Source: an uncultured Prevotellaceae bacterium (lineage in GTDB: Bacteria; Bacteroidota; Bacteroidia; Bacteroidales; Bacteroidaceae). Taken from it: a stretch of 57,227 bases of DNA. The position numbers were made by a program, and so were the translations under genes. The stretch spans positions 1 through 57,227 of the forward strand of contig ONWA01000016.1 of assembly GCA_900321425.1 (NCBI GenBank). The letters run 5' to 3'. The notes under the pieces are model-generated. The model did no database searches. It was given only the letters and a program-made list of their open reading frames with translations, and was not told the DNA's origin. This document shows positions 1 to 6,736 of the stretch, piece after piece; position 1 is the stretch's first letter; every line of letters starts with the position of its first letter.

Positions 1-619
1 CGCTATTAAAAGCATCGAGAATAGCCTGAACAGCACGGACATCAGCAGCAGAGCGCACAAACGAGTGAGCAATAAAATCGATATCCTGCTCAATGGCCAG
101 CATGATATTCTTACGGTCCTTGTCGGTTAGTGCCGGCAAAGCGATATGCACTCCAGGCACATTCACACTCTTATGAGAGCCCAACACGCCATCGTTCTTT
201 ACCTGAGCTACCACCTGCGGACCGTTGATACCGATAATCTGCATGTCGAGTGCGCCGTCATCAAAGAGCACATGGTCGCCCTCGTGAACATCACTGGCAA
301 AATCGGGATAGGACAGGTTGATAATGTCGTGCTCAGTATCCATCTCCGGTCTACCGAATATTTTCACCACATCACCCGTCTTGTACTCGATAGGAGCCTG
401 ACAGCCGGTTGTTCGCACCTCAGGACCTTTGGTATCTATCAAGATACCGATATGACTGGACACAGAACGTACATTCTTGATAATCGTTTTAATACCATCT
501 GGAGTAGCATGGGCAGTATTCATACGAATCACATTCACACCTGCATCGTAGAGACTACGGATAAAATCCACATCGCAACGACGATCACTCACGGAAGCAA
601 CGATCTTAGTTTGTTTCAT
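1..619 (-). CDS. pyk: Pyruvate kinase, N-terminal part (3' end outside window)
   Basis: Glycolytic enzyme transferring phosphate from phosphoenolpyruvate to ADP in the cytoplasm. The frame starts with MKQTKIVASVSD at 619 and stays open for 206 residues to the window edge. Two family signatures are visible: VNVIRMNTAHA (usual form RMNFSHG) near residue 30, and ILIDTKGPEVRT near residue 60, the substrate and metal-binding region. The B-domain follows, and then VPGVHIALPALTDKDRKN, where the barrel resumes. A usual pyruvate kinase has about 480 residues, so roughly 40% is here. The start is supported by a minus-strand TACCTTTG box 20 bases upstream (639-646). The gene diverges from HU. The family call is firm; the C-terminal half cannot be judged. 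Confidence 0.93.
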   Translation of the reverse strand, partial: MKQTKIVASVSDRRCDVDFIRSLYDAGVNVIRMNTAHATPDGIKTIIKNVRSVSSHIGILIDTKGPEVRTTGCQAPIEYKTGDVVKIFGRPEMDTEHDIINLSYPDFASDVHEGDHVLFDDGALDMQIIGINGPQVVAQVKNDGVLGSHKSVNVPGVHIALPALTDKDRKNIMLAIEQDIDFIAHSFVRSAADVRAVQAILDAFNS

Positions 620-638
620 ACCTTTATATATTTTGATG

Positions 639-646
639 CAAAGGTA
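639..646 (-). promoter_or_regulatory. -7 promoter box of pyk
   Basis: TACCTTTG on the minus strand matches the Bacteroidetes sigma-ABfr -7 consensus TAnnTTTG. It lies 20 bases before the pyk start. Confidence 0.7.
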
Positions 647-730
647 AGAAAAAAAAACATCATATATCATGTGAATTCACTTTTTTCGAAAAAAAATCAA
701 AGAAAATTTTCGCATCTCACTGAAAAACAG

Positions 731-738
731 TATCTTTG
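731..738 (+). promoter_or_regulatory. -7 promoter box of the HU gene
   Basis: TATCTTTG, an exact TAnnTTTG match, 43 bases before the HU start codon. The AT-rich leader between them has no Shine-Dalgarno sequence. Confidence 0.7.
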
Positions 739-781
739 CAGTCCAAAAATTAATTTTTATATAAAAATAGCATAGAAAAAA

Positions 782-1057
782 ATGACAAAAGCAGACATTA
801 TCACAAAGATTTCTGAGCAGACAGGAGTTGCTAAAAAGGACATTGCTGCTACCGTTGAGGCTTTCATGGAAGAGATTCGCGTGAGCCTGGCTGAAAACAA
901 AGAGAATGTTTATCTGCGTGGCTTTGGTAGCTTTATTGTTAAGCACCGTGCACAGAAGACTGCTCGTAACATCTCCAAGAACACGACCTTGGTGATTGAT
1001 GCTCACGACTTCCCTGCCTTCAAGCCTGCGAAGAGTTTTATCGAGAAAATGAAGTAA
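782..1057 (+). CDS. HU-family DNA-binding protein
   Basis: Small nucleoid protein that binds and bends DNA as a dimer. At 91 residues it has the usual HU length. The N-terminal helices begin MTKADIITKISEQTG, followed by the core signature LRGFGSFIVKHR near residues 45-56. The beta-arm carries KTARNISKNT where canonical HU has RNPxTG, so the usual intercalating proline is absent from this stretch. The C-terminus FKPAKSFIEKMK is canonical. It has its own promoter and is followed after 41 bases by a tiny basic protein gene. It could equally be called an IHF-like subunit, but the single-gene context favours HU. Confidence 0.93.
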   Translation: MTKADIITKISEQTGVAKKDIAATVEAFMEEIRVSLAENKENVYLRGFGSFIVKHRAQKTARNISKNTTLVIDAHDFPAFKPAKSFIEKMK

Positions 1058-1098
1058 TCCTATTCAGAGGAAATTCACATTATTAAATATATATTATT

Positions 1099-1188
1099 AT
1101 GCCAAACGGAAAGAAAAAGAAGGGTCACAAGATGGCTACCCACAAGCGCAAGAAGAGACTGCGCAAGAATCGTCACAAGAGCAAGTAA
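1099..1188 (+). CDS. 29-residue highly basic protein, probably ribosome- or RNA-associated
   Basis: The frame MPNGKKKKGHKMATHK followed by RKKRLRKNRHKSK is 29 residues. Well over half are Lys, Arg or His, and there is not one acidic residue. It sits 41 bases after HU and just before a strong terminator, so HU and this gene form a short unit. The composition resembles small ribosomal proteins of the Thx/bS22 type that bury in rRNA. A basic protein, bL38, has been described in the Flavobacterium ribosome; whether this is its counterpart cannot be decided here. That it is coding is inferred from composition, the clean start and stop, and position. Confidence 0.7.
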   Translation: MPNGKKKKGHKMATHKRKKRLRKNRHKSK

Positions 1189-1213
1189 TCACTTGTTGAG
1201 AAAAGAAATGAAA

Positions 1214-1249
1214 GGAGTGTGCCACACCAAGGTGAGGCGCACCCTTTTT
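1214..1249 (+). terminator. Rho-independent terminator after HU and the 29-residue gene
   Basis: The hairpin arms are GTGTGCC and GGCGCAC. An inner stem CACC/GGTG closes on an AA loop, and a five-T run follows directly. It ends the HU unit 25 bases after the small gene and separates it from RNase G. Confidence 0.8.
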
Positions 1250-1272
1250 GTAAGAACCCCAAATGATTAAGT

Positions 1273-2847
1273 ATGACAAGCGAACTGATTATCGACGCCC
1301 AACCGAATGAGATCTCCATTGCCCTGCTGGAAGACAAGAATCTTGTGGAATTCCAGAAGGAAGAGAGGAGTGTGTCATTCTCTGTGGGAAATGTCTACGT
1401 GGCAAAGGTGAAGAAACTGATGCCAGGACTCAACGCCTGTTTCGTCGACATCGGATCAGAGCGCATTGCCTTCCTACATTATCTTGACTTAGGTCCACAA
1501 TTCAATTCTTTCGAGAAATACCTGAAACAGGTTGCAAGCGACAGAAAGAAACTCTATCCCATTCAGAATGCCACAATTCTTCCCGAACTACCCAAAGACG
1601 GAAGCGTACAGACAACGCTCAAGGTAGGTCAGGAGATATTGGTACAAATCAGCAAGGAGCCCATCAATACTAAGGGTCCGCGTCTTACCTGCGATCTCAG
1701 TTTTGCAGGGCGCAACTTGGTATTGGTACCTTTTAACGACAAAGTCAGCGTCTCGTCGAAAATTAAGAAGAGTGAAGAAAGGAGCAGACTAAAGCAGCTG
1801 ATGATGAGCTTGAAGCCCAAGAACTTCGGTGTAGTGGTAAGAACCGTTGCCGAGGGAAAACGAGCTGCAGAACTTGACGCCGAACTGAAAACACTGCTGA
1901 GACAATGGGATGAGGCTATCACAAAAGTACAGAAGACCGTCGACCGCCCACAACAGATCTACGAGGCTGAGGGACGAGCTGTTGCAATGCTCAGGGATAT
2001 GTTCAACCCCTCCTATAGCGGTATTTATATCAACGACGAGGAGATCTATCAACAAATCAGGAACTATGTCAGTCAGATATCTCCAGAGAATGTTGATGTC
2101 GTCAAGCTGTATAAGGGAAACGTACCTATTTTCGACAATTTCAATGTCACCAAGCAGTTGAAGTCAGGATTCGGACGGACTGTCAATTTCAAACATGGTG
2201 CCTATATGATCATTGAACATACGGAGGCACTGCATGTGGTGGATATCAACAGCGGTATCCGCACACGGTCCGATAACGGTCAGGAAGGAAATGCCCTGCA
2301 GGTCAACTTAGGGGCTGCGGATGAATTGGCACGACAACTACGCCTACGTGATATGGGCGGCATCATCGTCGTCGACTTCATCGATATGCACCTACAGGAA
2401 GACAGGCAGATGCTCTATGAACGGATGTGTAAGAACATGCAGAAAGACAGGGCAAAGCACAATATTTTGCCCCTCAGTAAATTCGGACTGATGCAGATCA
2501 CGCGACAGCGCGTCCGTCCAGCTATCGATGTGAATGTGGAGGAGACCTGCCCCACCTGTTTCGGTAAGGGGAAAATCAAGTCGAGCCTTCTTTTCACCGA
2601 CCAGTTGGAGAGTAAGATCAACAATCTGGTCAACAATATCGGCATCAAGTATTTCTATCTTCATGTCCACCCTTACGTAGCAGCCTATATCAATCAGGGA
2701 GTCGTCTCCCTCAAACTGAAATGGCAGATGAAATACGGCTGGGGCGTGCACATCATCCCCTCGCAGAAGCTAGCATTCCTGCAGTACGAGTTCTACGACA
2801 GGAAGCGACAGTTTATCGATATGCAGGAAGAAGTAGAAAGCAAATAA
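1273..2847 (+). CDS. rng: Ribonuclease E/G family endoribonuclease (RNase G type)
   Basis: Single-strand-specific endoribonuclease that matures 16S rRNA and starts mRNA decay. At 524 residues it fits the short RNase G form: catalytic core only, without the long C-terminal scaffold of E. coli RNase E. An S1-like RNA-binding region lies within residues 35-130 (VGNVYVAKVKKLMPGLNACFVDIG). The two metal-binding aspartates are visible as D324 in VVDINSG and D368 in IIVVDFIDM, with the spacing seen in RNase E. The zinc-link motif CPTC at 426-429 supports tetramer formation. Only six bases separate it from the glycosyltransferase gene, so they are probably co-transcribed. Confidence 0.95.
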   Translation: MTSELIIDAQPNEISIALLEDKNLVEFQKEERSVSFSVGNVYVAKVKKLMPGLNACFVDIGSERIAFLHYLDLGPQFNSFEKYLKQVASDRKKLYPIQNATILPELPKDGSVQTTLKVGQEILVQISKEPINTKGPRLTCDLSFAGRNLVLVPFNDKVSVSSKIKKSEERSRLKQLMMSLKPKNFGVVVRTVAEGKRAAELDAELKTLLRQWDEAITKVQKTVDRPQQIYEAEGRAVAMLRDMFNPSYSGIYINDEEIYQQIRNYVSQISPENVDVVKLYKGNVPIFDNFNVTKQLKSGFGRTVNFKHGAYMIIEHTEALHVVDINSGIRTRSDNGQEGNALQVNLGAADELARQLRLRDMGGIIVVDFIDMHLQEDRQMLYERMCKNMQKDRAKHNILPLSKFGLMQITRQRVRPAIDVNVEETCPTCFGKGKIKSSLLFTDQLESKINNLVNNIGIKYFYLHVHPYVAAYINQGVVSLKLKWQMKYGWGVHIIPSQKLAFLQYEFYDRKRQFIDMQEEVESK

Positions 2848-2853
2848 AGAGGC

Positions 2854-4038
2854 ATGCTCATTCTGAAAATACTATTCTGGACGTGTGTATTCATTGTTCT
2901 CTACACCTACGTCGGCTATGGAATCCTACTGTATTCTATCGTATGGCTGAAAAGACGCTGGTGTAAGCAGGATCATGCATACACACGTTCTTCTTCCGAT
3001 ACTCTTCCCAGTGTCACACTGATGATTTGTGCCTATAACGAGGAAGAGGTGGTTGAGGAGAAGATGAGGAATACCCTTGCTCTGGACTACCCCCGGGAGT
3101 CGTTTACCGTGATGTGGGTGACCGACGGCAGTAGCGACCGCACCAACGAGTTACTGGGACATTATCCTGAGGTGAAACTCGTGTTTTCCCCCGAACGGAA
3201 GGGGAAGACAGCCGCCCTCCATCATGGTATGGGCGAGGTGAAGAGCGACATCGTGGTCTTCACTGATGCGAACACGATGCTCAACGCAGGTGCCATCCGT
3301 GAGATGGTCAGGTGGTTCGACGATCCTCATGTGGGCTGTGTGTCGGGTGAGAAACGGGTGGCAGCACGCCACGACGGTGATACGGCAGCCAAGGGCGAAG
3401 GTCTGTATTGGAAGTATGAGAGTGCACTGAAGCGCTGGGATTCCGAGCTCTATTCGGCTATGGGAGCGGCAGGCGAGTTATATGCCATACGCAGGGAACT
3501 GTACCGCGAGGTGCCTTCCAACGCCCTACTCGACGACTTCATGATGTCGATGTGTCTCGTGGCCGAAGGTTATCGCATCGCCTATACCTCCGATGCTTAT
3601 GCGATGGAGTATGGCTCTGCCAACCTGGAGGAGGAGTCGAAGCGTAAGCGACGCATTGCTGCCGGCGGTCTGCAGAGTGTCTGGTGGCTGCGTCAACTGA
3701 TGAATCCGTTCCGTCATCCGAAGGTGGCGTTCCAGTTTGTCTCCCACCGTGTGCTGCGATGGTCTGTCACCCCGTTCGCTCTGCTGGGACTCATTCCCCT
3801 GAATGTGATTCTGGTGATGATGAAGGCAGGCGACATCTATCTGGTCATCTGGCTTTTGCAGATATTGTTCTATCTCGCCGCCTGGGGAGGATACTGGAGC
3901 GACCAGCGAGGGAAGCGCAACAAACTGTTGTATATTCCCTATTATTTTCTGTTCATGAACATCAATGTGTTTCACGGCATTAGCTATCTCCGCACCCATC
4001 GGCACAGCGGAGCATGGGAAAAAGCGAAGAGGGGATAA
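2854..4038 (+). CDS. Membrane glycosyltransferase, family 2
   Basis: Processive-type GT2 enzyme that uses a nucleotide sugar at the inner membrane. One N-terminal membrane helix (about residues 5-30) precedes a GT-A catalytic domain. Motifs in order are TLMICAYNEEEVVEEK, the nucleotide-binding TDGSSDRT, the metal-site VFTDANTML (in place of DxD), a DDFMM acidic pair, and RKRRIAAGGLQSVWW, equivalent to Q/RxxRW. Three or so membrane helices close the protein (residues about 300-390). At 394 residues it matches small hyaluronan/chitooligosaccharide-synthase-like GT2 proteins. The sugar and acceptor cannot be read from sequence. It follows RNase G by six bases, an association without obvious functional logic. 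Confidence 0.88.
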   Translation: MLILKILFWTCVFIVLYTYVGYGILLYSIVWLKRRWCKQDHAYTRSSSDTLPSVTLMICAYNEEEVVEEKMRNTLALDYPRESFTVMWVTDGSSDRTNELLGHYPEVKLVFSPERKGKTAALHHGMGEVKSDIVVFTDANTMLNAGAIREMVRWFDDPHVGCVSGEKRVAARHDGDTAAKGEGLYWKYESALKRWDSELYSAMGAAGELYAIRRELYREVPSNALLDDFMMSMCLVAEGYRIAYTSDAYAMEYGSANLEEESKRKRRIAAGGLQSVWWLRQLMNPFRHPKVAFQFVSHRVLRWSVTPFALLGLIPLNVILVMMKAGDIYLVIWLLQILFYLAAWGGYWSDQRGKRNKLLYIPYYFLFMNINVFHGISYLRTHRHSGAWEKAKRG

Positions 4039-4079
4039 AAAAAATCACATGAAACATTGTTGAAGTCAATTATTTATTA

Positions 4080-4087
4080 TACCTTTG
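4080..4087 (+). promoter_or_regulatory. -7 promoter box of the hybrid kinase gene
   Basis: TACCTTTG, 30 bases before the start. A TTG at 4060-4062 stands 17 bases upstream and could be the -33 element. Confidence 0.65.
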
Positions 4088-4117
4088 CAGAGTCTATTGA
4101 ATGATTGTTAATCCATC

Positions 4118-5362
4118 ATGGGAGAAGAGAAAGATATACTTCTACAGCAATTAGCTGATACAACTAAGCAGCTCAAGAAGACCAGCGAAGAGCTGGAGGC
4201 CGCACAAACGAAACTAAAGGAATACGAGGAAAAGGCTAGCAAGGCAGAAAATGCCAGCAAGATGAAGTCTCTTTTCCTCGCAAACATGAGTCACGAGATT
4301 CGTACTCCTTTGAATGCCATCGAAGGTTTTTCGCGCGTCATCATCGAGACCGATGACCCCGAAGAACGCATGAAATACTACGAGATTATCGAGAGTAATA
4401 ACGCTCGACTGATGAGTTTGGTCAACGAAATCCTTGACCTTTCGAGGGTAGAGTCTGGCGAGATTGTCATGAAGAAGACACCCACCGACCTCACGCAGCT
4501 CTGCAACAGTATCAAGCAGATTTTCAAGTTCAGGTGTCCCGACAGCGTACGGTTGGAGATGTCCATCCCCTCTATCGCTGTCACCTTCAATACCGACGCC
4601 AACCGTATCACACAGGTATTCTCCAATCTGGTGAGCAATGCCCTGAAACACACGCCCAAGGGTAGCATCACCTATGGTTTCAAGCTGATCGACGATGCCC
4701 AGCATATCGAGTTCTTCGTGAAGGACACCGGTGCAGGTATCGCCCCCGAGGATCTCGACAAGGTCTTCAATACCTATATGTCGAGAGATGCTGAGCAGCA
4801 GCAAGGCTTCGGACTGGGCCTCCCCCTGTGTAAGATCATCGTTGAGAAACTGGGGGGCACCATCTCCGTGGAGTCGACACTGGGCGAGGGCACTACCTTT
4901 CAATTCGTGATGCCGTTCGACGGTAATATCGGTCGGACCATCAGCACGCAGACCACGACAAGTGTTCGCACTATCCGTGTGAGCACGCATCCTGAAAAAC
5001 AGAATATGAAAACCATTCTCGTGGCCGAGGATGAGGACAGCAACTACGAGCTCGTGAAGATCGTGCTCCAGAAGCGTTATCACCTGGTGCGTGCTTGCAA
5101 CGGTATCGAGGCGGTCACCATGAACGAGGAGGAGCATCCCGACTTGATCCTGATGGATATCCGTATGCCGGAGATGAACGGTCTGGATGCCACCCGCATC
5201 ATCAAGGAGGTGAACTACGACACGCCAGTCATCGCCCTGAGTGCCTACGCCTTCCCCGATAATATCAGGGAGGCCAAACAGGCTGGCTGCGACGAGTTCA
5301 TGGCAAAACCCTTCCGTGTGGAGAACCTCATCGAGATGGTCGAGAAATATATCGGTCAGTAA
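4118..5362 (+). CDS. Soluble hybrid histidine kinase (HisKA-HATPase-REC)
   Basis: Cytoplasmic sensor kinase with an attached receiver, expected to feed a phosphorelay. Residues 1-50 form a charged coiled coil (LQQLADTTKQLKKTSEELEAAQ) with no signal peptide or membrane helix. The phospho-acceptor box FLANMSHEIRTPLNAI follows near residue 60. The ATPase has N (NLVSNALKHTP), G1 (DTGAGIAPEDL) and G2 (GFGLGLPLC) boxes up to about residue 270. The receiver (about 300-414) has ILVAEDEDSNYE, the phosphorylatable Asp in LILMDIRMPEMNG, LSAYAF and the AKPF lysine. All catalytic residues are intact. There is no PAS or GAF domain, so the input is probably the coiled coil or a partner. No dedicated response regulator is adjacent. 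Confidence 0.92.
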   Translation: MGEEKDILLQQLADTTKQLKKTSEELEAAQTKLKEYEEKASKAENASKMKSLFLANMSHEIRTPLNAIEGFSRVIIETDDPEERMKYYEIIESNNARLMSLVNEILDLSRVESGEIVMKKTPTDLTQLCNSIKQIFKFRCPDSVRLEMSIPSIAVTFNTDANRITQVFSNLVSNALKHTPKGSITYGFKLIDDAQHIEFFVKDTGAGIAPEDLDKVFNTYMSRDAEQQQGFGLGLPLCKIIVEKLGGTISVESTLGEGTTFQFVMPFDGNIGRTISTQTTTSVRTIRVSTHPEKQNMKTILVAEDEDSNYELVKIVLQKRYHLVRACNGIEAVTMNEEEHPDLILMDIRMPEMNGLDATRIIKEVNYDTPVIALSAYAFPDNIREAKQAGCDEFMAKPFRVENLIEMVEKYIGQ

Positions 5363-5387
5363 TATTTAGTCAGAAAGTCAAGAAGAA

Positions 5388-6443
5388 ATGGGAAAGCTCG
5401 CCGTTTACAAATACGTTTCCTTCCTTATGCTGTGTCTGTCGTGCGTGGCAGCAGTGATGACCCTCTTCGGCCTGTACGGAGGCACCGTCAGTCCGATTGG
5501 CAATACCGCCATGGCCATGCTCGTCTATGTGTTGCCGTGGCTCATGGCACTGAACGCTGTGCTGCTCGTCTACTGGCTCATCCGTCGCAGATGGCACTGG
5601 CTGATGATTCCCCTCATCACCCTACTCTGCTGCATCCCCTATAGCGGCACCCTCTTCCAGTGGCACTCACTGCCCGACGATGCCGATGCTCAGGCCGGAA
5701 TCAAGATTGCCACTTACAACGTGGCCGTCTTCGGAAGGGAGACATCGGGGTTCAAGGCCGAGGATATCCTCGCAGAGATGAAAAAGCAGAAGGTGGACAT
5801 CCTCTGCTTCCAGGAGTACTACGACTACAGCGGCGACAAGCGCAACTCCGACAGATACAAGGACTACTTCCCCTTCATGGCTACGGGCAAGGACGACATG
5901 GTGATCTTCAGCCGCTACCCCATCCGTGGTCATCAGACGATGGCTTTCGACCAGACGAACAACAGTGCGATGTGGGCCGACGTGGATGTCCATGGCCGTG
6001 TGATTCGTGTGTTCAACGCCCACTTGGAGACGACCGGACTGAACCGCACGCTCGCTAAGGTGTCTAAGCTCAAGAAAGCTGGTCTCGACTTGGGCGACAA
6101 CAAGGCGATAGACGCCATCTACGGCAACTACGTACTCGGTATCATGGCCCGCACAGGACAGGCGAATATCGTGGCCAACGAGATACGTCAGGCTGGCCGT
6201 CCCGTCATCGTGTGCGGTGACTTCAACGATGTGCCCTACTCTTACGTCTACAACACGATGCTGGGTGACCTCGTCGACGGTTTCAAGGAATGTGGAAGCG
6301 GACTGATGTACACCTTCCGCAGCCGTAGCGTGCGTATTGACTACATCTTCCACTCCAAGTCACTCAAGGGCATCACCTACTACAAGCTCGACCAAAACTA
6401 CTCCGATCATTACCCCGTATTCATGAAAGTGGCACTGGAGTAA
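5388..6443 (+). CDS. Membrane-anchored endonuclease/exonuclease/phosphatase-family protein
   Basis: Metal-dependent phosphodiesterase fold whose substrate (nucleic acid, lipid or inositol phosphate) cannot be told. Three hydrophobic segments (about residues 8-30, 36-60 and 66-90) anchor it in the membrane. The EEP domain follows: IATYNVAVFGRE, ILCFQEYYDY (metal-binding Glu), VCGDFNDVPYSYVY (Asp and Asn) and the C-terminal SDHYPVF with the catalytic Asp-His. At 351 residues it matches the Bacteroidales membrane EEP proteins. It starts 25 bases after the kinase gene and probably shares its transcript. Its last 29 bases recur at 14087-14115 as part of a gene scar. Confidence 0.9.
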   Translation: MGKLAVYKYVSFLMLCLSCVAAVMTLFGLYGGTVSPIGNTAMAMLVYVLPWLMALNAVLLVYWLIRRRWHWLMIPLITLLCCIPYSGTLFQWHSLPDDADAQAGIKIATYNVAVFGRETSGFKAEDILAEMKKQKVDILCFQEYYDYSGDKRNSDRYKDYFPFMATGKDDMVIFSRYPIRGHQTMAFDQTNNSAMWADVDVHGRVIRVFNAHLETTGLNRTLAKVSKLKKAGLDLGDNKAIDAIYGNYVLGIMARTGQANIVANEIRQAGRPVIVCGDFNDVPYSYVYNTMLGDLVDGFKECGSGLMYTFRSRSVRIDYIFHSKSLKGITYYKLDQNYSDHYPVFMKVALE

Positions 6444-6553
6444 TTGCCGCCTGTTTCAATCATCTTTCCACCTTTGATGTCAGCATCATTGAGGCTTGCG
6501 CCAAGAAGGGACGAAAGGAGACTGTATTAAATCAGAGATCATATAGGAACTGA
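6443..6553 (+). pseudogene. Gene scar: orphan reading frame sharing a 50-bp block with 11398-11447
   Basis: Directly after the EEP stop, 50 bases (6443-6492) are identical to 11398-11447. In frame they read IAACFNHLSTFDVSIIE and then EACAKKGRKETVLN to a stop at 6551-6553, with no in-frame start. The other copy has a start codon and reads MKVNPLIRLGNVPVQTG before the shared part. This looks like two fragments of one dead gene. Some AbiEi-type antitoxin N-termini look similar, but that is a weak recollection and the origin is left open. Confidence 0.4.
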
Positions 6554-6662
6554 CCAGAGTATTGATTATTTTTTGATATTGAAAATCAATTAGTTACATC
6601 TTTTGTTTAGTTTTTGTTTAGTCATTTTTGCACAAAAAGAATCTAATTGTTGGATAAAGTTC

Positions 6663-6670
6663 TAATTTTG
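6663..6670 (+). promoter_or_regulatory. -7 promoter box of the outer-membrane barrel gene
   Basis: TAATTTTG, 66 bases before the start. Upstream at 6601-6621 the phrase TTTTGTTTAG occurs twice in tandem, a possible regulator site. Confidence 0.55.
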
Positions 6671-6736
6671 CGACATGTAAATGATTCCGCAATAAAATAG
6701 AACGTATCAAACAAAGATTTTGTTATCCTGTGCAAT

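Noticed and set aside
146-775. 209-residue plus-strand frame before HU
   Set aside because: Antisense of pyruvate kinase, then runs through the HU promoter region.
4214-5137. 307-residue minus-strand frame
   Set aside because: Antisense of the hybrid kinase, which has all kinase and receiver motifs.
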